Source of the DNA: Septoria linicola
Lineage: Eukaryota > Ascomycota > Dothideomycetes > Mycosphaerellales > Mycosphaerellaceae
Direction of reading: 5' to 3'
Assembly: GCA_024114885.1 (NCBI GenBank)
Contig: CP099431.1
Span: forward strand, 434,001-498,000
DNA length: 64,000 nucleotides
Shown: positions 51,632 to 61,329 of the stretch, piece by piece
Numbering within the stretch: position 1 is the first letter of the stretch
How the letters are laid out: each line of letters begins with the position of its first letter
Program-made: the position numbers and the translations under genes
The notes under the pieces: generated by a model
The model's input: only the letters and a program-made list of their open reading frames with translations
Database searches by the model: none
What the model was told of the DNA's origin: nothing

Positions 51632-51947
51632 AAAGATTTATAGATATAACACGTTAGAGACGCGATAGGTACGGAATATATAAAGTATATTATAAGGACT
51701 AAATAGGAAGCCTAGAATATAATCTATAAAGTAAGAGTATCGCTAAGAGTAGCTCTCTTAGAGAGAGGAGATAGTTATAAGAGCTAGGTAAGGTTAAAGG
51801 TTAAGACCTACCTTAGGCTCGTAGGCTTAGTATATAGTATAATTATAGTACGCGTATATATCTAAAAGAAGGTAAGAATTAGTCTTACGATATCCTAATA
51901 GTCTTATTAAGAGAGCGCTCTATATATTACTATATACTCCTTTTATA
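51632..51947 (+). repeat. Tandem repeat of E3 3' non-coding region plus LTR (about 315 bp)
   Basis: Sequence from 51646 to 51947 repeats 51331-51631: the same run from ATAAC(G/A)CGTTAGAGACGCG through a second 172-bp LTR (51776-51947). The spacing is 315-316 bp. A single element should have one 3' LTR, so this is a second, partial element end. It could be left by LTR-LTR recombination of two E elements or be a local tandem duplication. Confidence 0.85.
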
Positions 51948-52555
51948 AATCGATAATATTATCGTATTTAATAGCCTCGCTATTCTTTAGCATTAAACCT
52001 TTACTATCTTTATTACTAAATATATCCTTACTACTACTAAGAGCCTCTTCGTCGTTCTTCTCTACGATTATCGACAAATCTAGCTTCTTAGTAATTAGAG
52101 CCGATATAATACGAGCTCTCTAAAATCGACTAAGTAATTACTTCCTTACTATACTATCTTACTAGCTAGAAGCCTTACTCTCTAAGAGTAATAGTAGTAT
52201 TAATATCTTCCTTATTTAGCGCCTTGTTTTAATACTACTCGATAGTATAATAATCTTCCTTCGAGGCTACTTTAGTAGTATACTCTTAACGACTCTCTCG
52301 CTCTTATATATTACTTTCTTACTTAACGCTAGTAGGCCTTCTATAATAGACTCGCTACTAATAGATAATACCTTACGAGGAGACCTTCGTAGAGGTATAG
52401 ATAGAGCGCGTAAGAGATACTATAATAGCTTAGAGGGCTCTATAGTCGATTTTATAGAGCTTAGTAGTAGTAAGAATAGTACTAGAGAGCTAGATAGTAT
52501 AGGAATAAATAGTATAGTTAAAGAAGAGATATTACGACTGAATTAGGAGTAACAA
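51948..52555 (-). other. RIP-mutated segment, possible DNA-transposon tail
   Basis: AT-rich, CpA-poor DNA between the E3 repeat and the normal-composition island. The minus strand at about 52400-52200 reads like the Leu/Arg-rich C-terminal part of a pogo/Fot1-type transposase, but I see no catalytic triad or terminal inverted repeat. The alternative is an unrelated old element. The switch to normal composition occurs at about 52545-52575. Confidence 0.3.
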
Positions 52556-53242
52556 GACTAATTACTATAGCAGGTACACCTAGTCGCGTCGCGCGCACTC
52601 TAGTGCCAAGATTGTAACCTTTTTTACTAGCGTTCTACTTGCGTATGACTCCCTCTGGCCTGACGTTGAGGGTTGAAGGCCGCCGACCTACCGATACGTC
52701 AGACTTTGCTTCACTGACGCCTTGTAAGCTTTCAGTGAGACATTGGCTTCGGACTAGCATGACCTCACTTGTATTCACTGACACCTTCACCTGGCGATTG
52801 CGGCGCTAAGCACCGTGTGACCTCGCAAAAGCCGCAGCCTGATTTCAATGCTGCAAGTGCTAGTGCGAGCTTCTGTGGCTTTCCGAGCCCACGAGTATGC
52901 AGTCTGAGTGATTCCACGTCTCGAGATCAGCGTACCCTACACGATCTCGCCACAGTATCCGATTCTCTTCAGCGCGAAGAAGCGATTGCCCTAGCCAGAT
53001 CTGTCCCCATCTGTGCTCAGCTAATATTTTGTACGATTTAGATTATGGCATTGGTGTGCTCCCGAACCTCTTTGGCTGTAGTCAGCTACTAGCGTTGTTG
53101 TAGAGAAGGAGAAGGAAAAGGTGGACCTTGCACTTACCCGTGACTTACAATAGCTTGAGGCTAGGTCAAGTTCCAAGCAAAATCTCAAATTGAGCAATGC
53201 GGACACATAATCATGCCAGTGCTTTGCATATCGTAGCATCTC
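52556..53242. other. Left edge of normal-composition island
   Basis: CpA and TpG return abruptly here. A plus-strand stretch at about 52769-53041 has an open frame (Ser/Pro-rich, no ATG start), which might be an exon. Nothing else is recognisable. Confidence 0.4.
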
Positions 53243-53580
53243 CTACGCAGCTTTGTATTCCGAGAACTGTTCGCAGAGCTGCACAGCAATGCTCTTCCGC
53301 CGCGCCTCAATTGCTGTTCGCACTTTTTCTTCAGCGCCAGTCACTCGACCTTCCTCTTCCACCAACACTTTAACCACCTCCAATCCCTCCACTTCAAGAA
53401 CTTGACTTGTCCCTAGAGGTACCTCTTGCTGTTGCTCCCAAACTCAATGACCTTTCGCTGGGTAGAACCCATTTCTCAACCAGGCTACCGTGCACCGTCG
53501 AAACGGCTTGACATTGCAGACTCACGTCCACGGTGCCAGAGTGGCAAGTCGTAAGCTTGAGCAGTTCATGCTGTAGTGAT
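53243..53580 (-). pseudogene. Coding relic, frame-shifted, unknown product
   Basis: The last 64 codons before the TAG at 53245-53243 (53437 down to 53243) encode a strongly protein-like acidic, helical C-terminus (V-K-V-L-V-E-E-E-G, then A-I-E-A-R-R-K-S). Just upstream the protein-like frame changes. Codons from about 53570 to 53394 in another frame give a plausible segment (S-L-V-E-K-W-V-L-P) that overlaps the first by about 40 bp without splice sites. A single-base frameshift near 53430 explains both. Further upstream (53590-53760) short plausible pieces alternate between frames. I read this as the decayed end of a minus-strand gene; I do not recognise the family. An unusual multi-exon gene remains possible. 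Confidence 0.45.
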
Positions 53581-54232
53581 ATGTAGGAGGACGAAGAAGG
53601 CAGTCGAGCTCTTGGGCGAGCTCAATCGGTGCTTTTCTATGGCGTTGGGAGAAGACCGCTTGTCAATCTGCAGCCAGCTAGTGATGCCACAGCAGGATCG
53701 ACGAGAAGCAGGAGTAGCTGTGAAGGTCCAAGTTGTGGATCTCGTGTGCGCAGCATCCGGGTTTCCAAGAAAGCTTGGCCGTCGGCTCTCGATATCGTAG
53801 CGTACTCCCATCCAGTGATGTCGCTTCGAATGAGGTTGGTCAGATTCAGCCGAGTTCAGCACACACCGTCAGAAGTCGTGCCTCTAGGCCAGCAAATTAT
53901 GGCTACTCCGCTTCAGCCCGAGGGATGTCTTCTGCATTCCTCTGAGAGCATGTCTTTTCAGAATGCTTACTACATACTATGAAGTTGGAGGCGCTCAGAT
54001 ATGCACTCGATTGGAAACGGCGCGCTCCCACATATGCATGAGACTGACACACTGACGAGCGACTTTCCTTGCATTCCAACTTCCAGAGTCATTTATTCAA
54101 ACCCCAGGCGGTCACTCTTCATGTACGTACTCTGGTCGAGCGGATGCCGTGTCAGCCTGGCTGCGGTACTAACGTCTTGAGATGCTGGCAGCGCCGTAGA
54201 ATAGGCTGATCTAGACTCCTTCATCGTAGGCG

Positions 54233-54694
54233 TCAGTAAGAAGTCGTCGTCGAACGGGATCGTTCAGCTCCCGACGGGTCGCGGCTCATGTCTTCGCTAA
54301 GGCCATTGATCTTGCCCTTGAAGTCAGTCTCGATGAATATCACGTCTTTGGTAGTACAGACCTTATGCTCGCTTACAGCGTAGACTCTGTGCCTCGTCTT
54401 CCGTTGATAGCCAATGTTGCCCGCCGACCGTGCCACGCGAAACGAACTTATCGCTACGAGCCACATCGTTGTGGCAAAAATTTGTAGTGCACCGCAAGGC
54501 TCGCGAATGTGGAGCGTTCGCTTAGTCACTGGCAGTTGTAACCACTCTGCCTTCTTCTGACCTAGTAACTTGCCATTCAATGTCTGGCTTGTTAGCAGAT
54601 TGACCATATAAGTAAGGGATTTCTGCAGCTTACTTACGCACTGCAAGAGGAGATCTAACCTATGATAGCAGCGTCCTGCCACCCTGGCAAACAA
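54233..54694 (-). CDS. Hypothetical open frame (possible relic)
   Basis: A 153-codon open frame on the minus strand. Its second half reads naturally (D-V-I-F-I-E-T-D-F-K-G-K-I-N-G), while the first part is less convincing. A different frame at the 3' end (54283-54219) also looks coding, so the stretch may be a decayed gene with a frameshift, or one exon. No domain, signal peptide or membrane segment is evident. Confidence 0.25.
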   Translation of the reverse strand: MFARVAGRCYHRLDLLLQCVSKLQKSLTYMVNLLTSQTLNGKLLGQKKAEWLQLPVTKRTLHIREPCGALQIFATTMWLVAISSFRVARSAGNIGYQRKTRHRVYAVSEHKVCTTKDVIFIETDFKGKINGLSEDMSRDPSGAERSRSTTTSY

Positions 54695-54957
54695 TGTGGC
54701 TACTCACACTCTCATCCCTCTACGTAGATAAGTATGTGGCTGTAGTTTGAGGAGCAATACTCTTTCAGCTCCCAGATCCTCAAGTGCCCTGCCGCCGCAT
54801 CTAACCAATACGACGAGACTGTAGATCTGGACTCTTGTACGGTTTCGATCCTGCTTACGTGCGTAACAAATTCGGATGTGAGTAGGGCTCCGCTCCTTGT
54901 GCCGAGGTCACGCTCAAACGTATATATATCGGCGAAGAGCGAGGAGTACTTCTCATG

Positions 54958-55891
54958 CTAGTCGGAGACGATGTCCGCACTGTGACAACGTCTAGGGCCA
55001 CAATCATGTTGGACTCGATATGATGAAGCAAAGGTGCGACTGGACAGTCTATAGACCATAGCGGTGCGGCAAGCAATGCATGCGCGAAGGTTTCTGTCGC
55101 TGCCACTGTACGTAATCCTAAAGAGTTCCTCTTTGACCAGGATAGCCATCGTGCGGCTGCAGGATAAAGACGACAGTGCCAAACGCCTGCAGTCGCCCTC
55201 TTGGACGATAGACCGTTCGGGAAGTTGGAAGCTTACTGCGGCTGTGTCAGCTTCTGTAGAAAGAGTCCCTATCTTGGCGTCGTCGTCTGAAGACAGTGAC
55301 ACTTCTGGCATATGAGGCCGTGTCCTTCCTGTCTCGCGGGTCAATGACGATGAATCCACCACGAAAGCTTGTGTAATCCTCGAGTCAGCTCATGCGAAGG
55401 TCCGCAGTGTTGAAATCTTGACCGCAGGCAGGAGGGTCTGCGATTGGTGTATGGAGGTCCAGTGATGCGTTGCTTGGTTGTAGTACCTTTGGTCCGTAGC
55501 ACCCGCTTGTAATTGCAGTAGTACACCCCTTTGCCGCGAATTGTCTCTATCGATGAAAGACTGGCTGCAAGACCAGGAACACAGAGTACTTGTGACAAGT
55601 GCTCATGTTCACAGATGTCCGATTTGTAGGTCAACACTCAAAGTCTCGTCCAATCCTGGGCCTCGCCAGAATCGTGGTTTGTGTGTTCGGGTGCTTCTTG
55701 AGCGCCCTGAACAGTATTTTGATCGTATCACTTCCAGCTCGAGCTTGGAGGAACTCCTGTTCCGTGCTCCGTGTCTCTTGCAGGAAACGTAGCCGACGCC
55801 TGCTGTGGGTGCCAAGATACTCGTCCCAGGTCGTCGCTTTGGCTTCTTCGAAAACATTGCCATGTATGCCAGAGTCACGCCAGCAAGCCAC
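54958..55891 (-). pseudogene. Decayed gene, F-box-protein-like
   Basis: Minus-strand sequence in which protein-like segments follow each other in different frames. One runs from 55891 to 55634 (86 codons). It has the layout W-D-E-Y…R-R-R-L-R-F-L-Q…E-Q-E-F-L…I-L-F-R-A-L-K-K-H-P-N, which resembles the central region of fungal F-box-type proteins (a tryptophan/tyrosine pair, then an E-Q-E-x-L helix, then A-L-x-x-L/H-P-N). Segments 55637-55341 and 55362-54958 follow in other frames. No splice sites link them clearly. The family name rests on pattern memory of such proteins and is uncertain; decay by small insertions or deletions is the inference. Confidence 0.35.
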
Positions 55892-55989
55892 AGTGAGATC
55901 CTCGCCGAAAGCCTCAGTCCTTCGACGTTCCTATTGGTAGCAGAAATGCTGCTAGTCTTTCAGTTGTGCGCACAGCACTAGAAAATCTG

Positions 55990-56170
55990 TGCCTGGCAGC
56001 GACTTTCAATACCGCACGATTGCGCGACACCTAGGTGGCACTCCTTGCAGTACACGAGTAGCCTTCGGAAGACAGGGCGGGCAGCCATCGCGCTCAAGTA
56101 CTTCGTACACTTCCGTCTCACGCGCCAAATTCTCACGCAGGGTCTCGTCCTCATCGAGGGGTGGCGTTGT
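55990..56170 (-). pseudogene. Kinase-like N-lobe fragment
   Basis: In one minus-strand frame, ending with TGA at about 55990, the sequence reads D-E-D-E-T-L…E-N-L-A-R-E-x-E-V-Y-E-x-L-E-R-D. This is the layout of the helix-C region of fungal protein-kinase-like proteins (E-N-L-A-R-E-x-x-I/V-Y-E-x-L). Nothing resembling the catalytic HRD or DFG motifs follows in frame, and a stop lies close upstream. The fragment lies just upstream of the F-box-like relic on the same strand. The two may be separate dead genes or wrong readings of one unknown gene. Confidence 0.35.
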
Positions 56171-56571
56171 GCACCTATTGTTTATTCAGTTTTGAAAGCC
56201 GAGGGTGGTCGAGGCACGTACCGTAGGCGCGAGCATAGTTTTGCGTACATCAATACGTTTTGTGTAGGCTATCTAGATCACCGTTACGGGTCTCACCACA
56301 AGGGTTAGTGAGGGTTAAGAAGCACTCCGACAGGTCTTATGGCGATAGTTGGCTTCTTCTAGGAGCAATTCAATCGATTAATCACGTAGATTGTGGCGGG
56401 AACGATCATCGGGTAAAGCCTGCGTCGCCACGAAGTCTTCGTGGCGGAAGTGGTCTGCTTGTTCTCTGCAAAGATGTAGCTTTGCTCGCGCGGGCTCCTC
56501 GCATGCTGCTCACAGATGTCATGTCTCGCATGAATCGCCCTGCCGCTATTCGAGGCATCCTTCCTTCGTGA

Positions 56572-56883
56572 AGCATAAGTCTTGACGTCACAAGAAAGAA
56601 TGTCGTACAAGCATCTTTCCAGCCGGAGTCCCCAACCAGCCTCAGTCCTGAAGGCCTGGCTGGAAAAGATTGAGCAGGAAAGATCGGTGTAGGGAGATCG
56701 GCCGGGTCGAATGCGACGCAAGGCGGAAAGAGTCGCGCTCCCCAGCGAATGTTGGTTGATGAGTTGCACACTCGAAGCGAGACTCGGACGATGTCATCGA
56801 GGAAGAATGCCGGCGGTTTGACGCACGCCGAGCCGAACCAGGGCTCGATTGCACACAGTCTTCACGGACAACCAACGAAGTAG
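56572..56883 (+). pseudogene. Coding-like stretch with one TGA
   Basis: 104 plus-strand codons ending TAG at 56881 read as a Ser/Gly/Thr-rich, polar protein, interrupted by a single TGA at 56671-56673. There is no good start. It could be an exon pair with an undetected intron or a relic. The function is unknown. Confidence 0.25.
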
Positions 56884-57091
56884 GCGCAAGAGCAACGCAG
56901 ACTGCTCACTTCTTGCTCTCAATTCGCACGCTCGGACTACTTACCAGGTCATCAGTTCAAGTTTTGCTGCTTGACATTCGCGCGACTTGAATGAAGTACT
57001 CAACGGCCGACTTGTCCCAAGCAACCTGTCTTGCAGTCATGCCTGGCCTTGCCACTCGTGTCCCTCACGATCTACGTGAACATCACGTTGC

Positions 57092-57531
57092 TTGTCGTTC
57101 TGTGATCGGAGAGGTGAGCCTGGACTACTGTATGGACTTCTGACCATACACCTACATCAATTGCCGCCCATCCACGGGCGCCACAAACATGCCATGCCTC
57201 AAAATGGCTGGAGTAGTACTGCTGATGCGCACATGCCCAATGCATCGATGGCAAAAGTATCCGTGCTGAATGTGGTAGGCACGAAACTCGAGATGGAGTA
57301 TCAAAAACCATGAACGAGATCGAGAAGGCATTGTTCTTCCCCGACAATACTACGATCTGTTGATATCATTCACGCTGGGCTGTCGCTGACGGCGCACCAG
57401 CCCCAAAAGTGATGAATCGGCGACTTCTGGGCCGATGCATCCACCTTGGCTCCTTGGCTCAAGGTGATCTGATCTCACATTACAGCAAGTACTGGCAGAC
57501 CGATAATGTCAAGAATTACCACAAGAGGTAG
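57092..57531 (+). pseudogene. Two overlapping coding-like stretches
   Basis: 57092-57313 (about 73 codons, ending TGA) and 57310-57531 (ATG at 57310, ending TAG at 57529) both read naturally on the plus strand, in different frames. The second is interrupted by one TGA at 57361-57363 and has a plausible tail (S-K-Y-W-Q-T-D-N-V-K). An upstream ATG at 57040 followed by GAG/GTGAGC could be an exon and donor, but I found no matching acceptor. Decayed or multi-exon gene of unknown function. Confidence 0.25.
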
Positions 57532-57866
57532 CAGAACATGCTGGAGTGATTCAATTACTTTGCTGGCTAGGACACCGCAGGTAGCGCAATCCTCTCATTG
57601 AGTACGTATTCTATGCTCGCGATCCGCAAGATACTCATGTAACACAAGACGCGGCTCGAACGTCCCAGATTTCGACAGGTAGCACAATACTCGCATTCCA
57701 TGGCAGCATGTTGTAGGCACAGCTCCTCTTTCTCTCCGCTCCTCCTCTCACTCAATCTTCCCTGCCTGCCAATCGGTGGTCACTCAAAGTACGCGCACAT
57801 CGCCTGACAGGCATATTTCGCCCTTACATACACCCCTAGGACGTACCACACAACCACGACATCACC

Positions 57867-58559
57867 ATGGCTACGGCAAGATTGCTCTGCTATTTCTGTA
57901 TGAAGGAACAGCTTCTCTGGCACCCAAGTGCTGGCTGCTTCATCTGCTTCAACTGCTTTGCACGCATGGCCCCTTGGTCACCGAGCGAGGTCCTGACGGA
58001 ACCGGATCGGCCAGATCGTATCAATCACAACGATGGGAGTCCTTCCTCGATGAGCCACTCATCTTCTGCTTCGGCCGAAAGCGCCGTCCAGTCTCCAGAA
58101 TCGTCGAATTGCGCAGGCTGTGGCGCAACCATGACTCTATGCAATACATGCAGTCCTCCACACGTGGCTGAATCGACTATGCAGCTGCAAAACTCTGTGG
58201 CTGCTGCCTCGATCTCGTCTTTTGCCACAGCAGCGATTTCGTCTTCCAACAGCCAGAGTTCCAGCGAAGCACGTTGCGCTGATCAAACCACCATCGAGAT
58301 CTCTATGCGAGCTGCCGAGCATACATCAATGCTCTCGTCTATAGTGGAACATGCTTGCCCAGTTTGGGAACACTCCTCCTTCTTCGTTCCAGATCAGGTT
58401 CGCGCTTCCACTGGTCATATGTACTCTTCCGACGACGACTTACTCCCCCCCTACTGGCCGGAGTATGTTCATCTTGAGGCGACGACCAGCGATGTTTCAG
58501 TCGAATATGCCGTTTCTGCGTCTCGGGATACTTCAAGATTCAAACAAAATAATCGATGA
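57867..58559 (+). CDS. Hypothetical protein with two CxxC modules (230 aa)
   Basis: ATG at 57867 lies in a near-ideal context (ATCACCATGG). Two cysteine clusters suggest zinc binding: C8, C11, C24, C27, C30 near the N-terminus, and C82, C85, C92, C95 in the middle, that is two pairs of CxxC knuckles separated by a low-complexity linker. A long Ser/Ala-rich tract (about residues 58-145) and an acidic S-D-D-D patch follow. No signal peptide or membrane segment. Cys-x2-Cys pairs of this kind occur in zinc-ribbon and small fungal zinc-binding proteins, but I do not recognise the family. The frame ends TGA at 58557-58559. It may instead splice into the coding-like DNA at 58608-59171, which is also cysteine-bearing and on the same strand. 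The gene is probably real; the exact 3' structure is uncertain. Confidence 0.6.
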   Translation: MATARLLCYFCMKEQLLWHPSAGCFICFNCFARMAPWSPSEVLTEPDRPDRINHNDGSPSSMSHSSSASAESAVQSPESSNCAGCGATMTLCNTCSPPHVAESTMQLQNSVAAASISSFATAAISSSNSQSSSEARCADQTTIEISMRAAEHTSMLSSIVEHACPVWEHSSFFVPDQVRASTGHMYSSDDDLLPPYWPEYVHLEATTSDVSVEYAVSASRDTSRFKQNNR

Positions 58560-58607
58560 ACGACATTTGCCAGCCTCTGTGACAATTCTGCAATTCTCGG
58601 TCCTGCA

Positions 58608-59171
58608 GTGCTCTGTCGTCACAGCAGGGTCACATATTGGCTGCCAATTTTCGCCGGATTCCATCGGAATGTCCCACCATCTGCCTTTGTTACTGCACAT
58701 ATCATACAAGCTCCCGAAAAGTTCCAGTTGTGCTCTGGCCAGTATGCGAGGAGCTGCAAGCTACACACACTTCCCCTGCTTCCGGAGACCGGTACCTTTT
58801 GCACAGGTGCTCGAAGCTTGCCACGGCATGAGTGAACAGCTTGCACAGGTTGCCAACGCTATCAAGCCTGTAAAAACATTGTTATAGCATCTGCGTGCTC
58901 AGCTTTCTCAGAGCCGTCCTTCGATTTGTACGTTAGCGGTCAACACAGGCAACTCATTGAGGAAGCCATAGACCAAGGGAATGTCGCAGCTGCTCTCTGA
59001 GTGGCTCGAGGAGTTCATGCCGCAACAGCAGTTTGGCATCGTAAGTAGCACAACAATCTGGGCTGCGAACAGATGTCTTGCACGACTACATAGATTGAAG
59101 AGGAAAGACAAGACCTGTGGCTGAAGCTCTATCAACGCGCTGACGAGTGCGGCCCTTTGCTTGCAAGCTGA
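58608..59171 (+). pseudogene. Probable downstream exons or relic, with frameshift
   Basis: A plus-strand frame runs from about 58608 to 58791. With a 57-nt intron 58792-58848 (donor GTACCT, acceptor TGCACAG) it continues in frame to TGA at 58998-59000 through cysteine-containing sequence (G-C-Q-R-Y-Q-A-C) and I-E-E-A-I-D-Q-G. From 58981 a second frame reads L-L-S-E-W-L-E-E-F-M, uses a clear 53-nt intron 59041-59093 (GTAAGT…CATAG) and ends TGA at 59169-59171. The two pieces look like one protein broken by a one-base shift near 58980-58998. It could be the 3' part of the 57867 gene. No family recognised. Confidence 0.4.
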
Positions 59172-59243
59172 CCACGACAGTCGTGCAATCTGCTTGGAGG
59201 GCAAGAGGCGACTGTGGCCTCGTCCGAGAACGATTGTACGCGG

Positions 59244-60287
59244 CTATCGATCCTCCTGATTAACCCGGTCCTGCCACAACATCGACTCTGCGCAGGAATG
59301 TTCTCGTCCTTCATTCAAGACTGTTTCGTCGCCCTCTTCAACACTGTCGGAGTTTTCCCCGCGTGCCATGGGCATACCAACATAAGTCGACCGACATCGT
59401 AGACAGGGATCTACGCGAAGCAGCTGATACGTAAAGGCCTGCCACCCTGAGGTATCGATCACGACGTTGCTCGAGGTGGAAGCATCTTTGGCTATCGCTT
59501 CCCGACTCGAGAGTAGTTTCTGAGTCATGCTTTGCCGGTACTGTGGCATTCTTTGAATCCTTCCAGGGCCCTTTGGGGTCTTCTCGTTGGCGAATATTGT
59601 GTGGATGAGGCGTGCTGCGTTACTGCACATGTTCGTTGTGCGCGGTCCCAAACGACTGTCACGCAATGCACGTTCCCAAGTGTCCATGAACCGGTGACCG
59701 CCCCACTTTCCGTATGTTGCGCCCAATAACCGAGGATCGGCATTGCAATCAATGGCAATCACGCAGGGTGTGCCGATATTTCTCGCCTCAGGACCATGAA
59801 AACAATCCTGCTGCGCGACATCCTCGCGCAACTTGATACGCTTGCCATCTTCGGCTATGGTGGCGCCGCCAGTCTGAAGTAAGTACTTCAAGACGTACTC
59901 GAACGTCGTAGGCCCATGACGGTTTGGCTCCCATGTGTTGACTCTGCCCTCGACGTCGCGGATCATGCTCGAGAGCTTGGCATACAGCTCGTTGCACTGT
60001 TGTAAGCACTCATTTTCGTCCTCGTGCAGATTCGTGCGACGCTGTAGTAATAATGATCTGACGCTGCGACAGTGCCGTCTCATCTGGCGAAGCCGCGCGG
60101 CTTGCGCTTGTGAAAAGCTGTCGATCTCATCGGGGTCGGCATTCTTCATGATGCAATCGTAGTAGCGGGTATTGACTTTCATGTAACGCCTGTCGAGCGC
60201 AATCCACCTTCGCCATGTCACGACATCGTTGTCATCTGTCGTTTGAAAGATGGTGATGGTCCTACATAAGTTGTAGACACGTGACAT
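59244..60287 (-). CDS. Hypothetical protein (347 aa)
   Basis: A single open frame from ATG at 60287 to TAG at 59244. The frame extends two codons upstream from a GTG, so the ATG is preferred. The protein is hydrophilic. Residues of about 60-115 are rich in Arg, Gln, Glu and Leu with heptad-like spacing (probable coiled coil). The middle has aromatic and glycine-rich parts (Y-G-K-W-G-G-H-R-F), and the C-terminal third holds scattered cysteines and an acidic tail. No signal peptide, membrane segment or known catalytic motif. A short upstream exon is possible (ATG near 60330, or donor-like GTGAGC at 60293), so the N-terminus is not certain. Divergent to the 60600 gene, 312 bp apart, suggesting a shared promoter region. 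Confidence 0.6.
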   Translation of the reverse strand: MSRVYNLCRTITIFQTTDDNDVVTWRRWIALDRRYMKVNTRYYDCIMKNADPDEIDSFSQAQAARLRQMRRHCRSVRSLLLQRRTNLHEDENECLQQCNELYAKLSSMIRDVEGRVNTWEPNRHGPTTFEYVLKYLLQTGGATIAEDGKRIKLREDVAQQDCFHGPEARNIGTPCVIAIDCNADPRLLGATYGKWGGHRFMDTWERALRDSRLGPRTTNMCSNAARLIHTIFANEKTPKGPGRIQRMPQYRQSMTQKLLSSREAIAKDASTSSNVVIDTSGWQAFTYQLLRVDPCLRCRSTYVGMPMARGENSDSVEEGDETVLNEGREHSCAESMLWQDRVNQEDR

Positions 60288-60599
60288 GCTCACTTCGCAG
60301 CGCTCGTTGCTGCGAACCTGATCGAGCGCGACATCTCACATCTGCATTTGCATGGCATCTAGTTCTATTCGCGTTGTTTGCTCGCACAAACGCACAGCCG
60401 CCCATTCACTTTGTTTCAGCAAACTGACAACACCAGCGATGGCCAACTAGATGCTTCCACGACTTTGCTTCAGTCGCACGCTGCCTTTGTCGCACCAACG
60501 AACTGTCGCGTTCTATACCTGAACTCATCTAGCAACTCTCTCCTCCTCTGCAGCCAGCTACCGTCTCAGCAAGCCAACGACAGCCTTTGCATGTGCGCC
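60288..60599. promoter_or_regulatory. Divergent intergenic region
   Basis: 312 bp between two head-to-head genes. No clear TATA or CCAAT box. The stretch 60520-60590 is pyrimidine-rich on the plus strand, as in many fungal promoters upstream of the start codon. Shared regulation is an inference from orientation only. Confidence 0.35.
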
Positions 60600-61295
60600 A
60601 TGGCGACACGCTTGGCCTCACCCACGATTAAGCACCTCGAGCCTCGCAGCGAACCTGCTGCATACAGTCTGTCCAACGCGCGTTCCGGACACACCAGCTC
60701 GTTTGCGCGCCGCAGTGATCCTTCGTTGGTCAAGTCTAGAGACGCAGATGATCTCGGCGCCACCGACCCTGGACACCAAACCCTCAACGAGATCTCAACA
60801 CTCAGAATCGAGCAAGGAGTCAATAACATCCAGGAACAACTGGAACTTGCCCTGGACAGAGCGCCCAGCTGTTTGAACATCAAGGTCCATGACCGTCCGT
60901 GCCAGCTGCAGTTCCATTGTGACTACGAGCGGGATGGATATGATTCATCAGACGACGAGGAAGCAGCGGATCAGAAAGTGGAGACATTCAAGCTGGCTGA
61001 GCTTATAAATGTCGCTGGCACGTCTGAAGAAATCGTCCTGCACTTCGCGAAGCTGGTGATGCGAGCGCCCGATGAACGCCTGAAAGTACGAGAGGGATAT
61101 GGTAAATGGCCAGACATGGCCTGGAACCTCACCACCAAAAAGTTCTGCCTCATCGGCCAGTTCTGTCTCGATGGCGAGTTGGTGACGTTCGCGGAGTGTT
61201 CGGGAGTCGATTTCGGCAAGTCTGTGACACTTGTCACTCGGTGTTCAGATGATCTGGACCGGGATCCATGGAATGGTAATCTTACTTGCCAATGA
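60600..61295 (+). CDS. Hypothetical protein (231 aa, perhaps longer)
   Basis: ATG at 60600 in GCGCCATGG context; an in-frame ATG at 60591 is the alternative. The first about 75 residues are Ser/Arg-rich and probably disordered. From about residue 76 a more ordered part follows (E-Q-L-E-L-A-L-D-R), an acidic S-S-D-D-E-E patch, and a C-terminal domain rich in Leu, Phe and Trp (G-K-W-P-D-M-A-W-N-L…F-C-L-I-G-Q-F-C-L). The frame ends TGA at 61293. A donor-like GTAATC at 61276 and ACAG at 61329 would make a 54-nt intron, after which coding-like sequence runs to TGA at 61560-61562. That stretch has a single TAG at 61377-61379. Family not recognised. Confidence 0.55.
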   Translation: MATRLASPTIKHLEPRSEPAAYSLSNARSGHTSSFARRSDPSLVKSRDADDLGATDPGHQTLNEISTLRIEQGVNNIQEQLELALDRAPSCLNIKVHDRPCQLQFHCDYERDGYDSSDDEEAADQKVETFKLAELINVAGTSEEIVLHFAKLVMRAPDERLKVREGYGKWPDMAWNLTTKKFCLIGQFCLDGELVTFAECSGVDFGKSVTLVTRCSDDLDRDPWNGNLTCQ

Positions 61296-61329
61296 GATCA
61301 TGGCTTCTGGTGGGTGCGTGGGGAGACAG

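Noticed and set aside
1..52555. Absence of TGA stops as proof of coding frames in RIP-mutated DNA
   Set aside because: TG is depleted everywhere in this DNA, so TGA is rare in every frame; only frame-specific protein motifs and conserved length were used.
53576..53982. Three overlapping plus-strand open frames (70-117 codons)
   Set aside because: They overlap better minus-strand coding-like segments and are Ser/Arg-rich in the way shadow frames are.
54840..54860. tRNA gene suggested by a B-box-like GTTTCGATCC
   Set aside because: No matching A box at the right distance and no cloverleaf can be drawn.
60262..60293. Intron at the start of the minus-strand 347-aa gene (GTGAGC…TATGTAG)
   Set aside because: Only 32 nt long, too short for a normal fungal intron; the uninterrupted frame is preferred.
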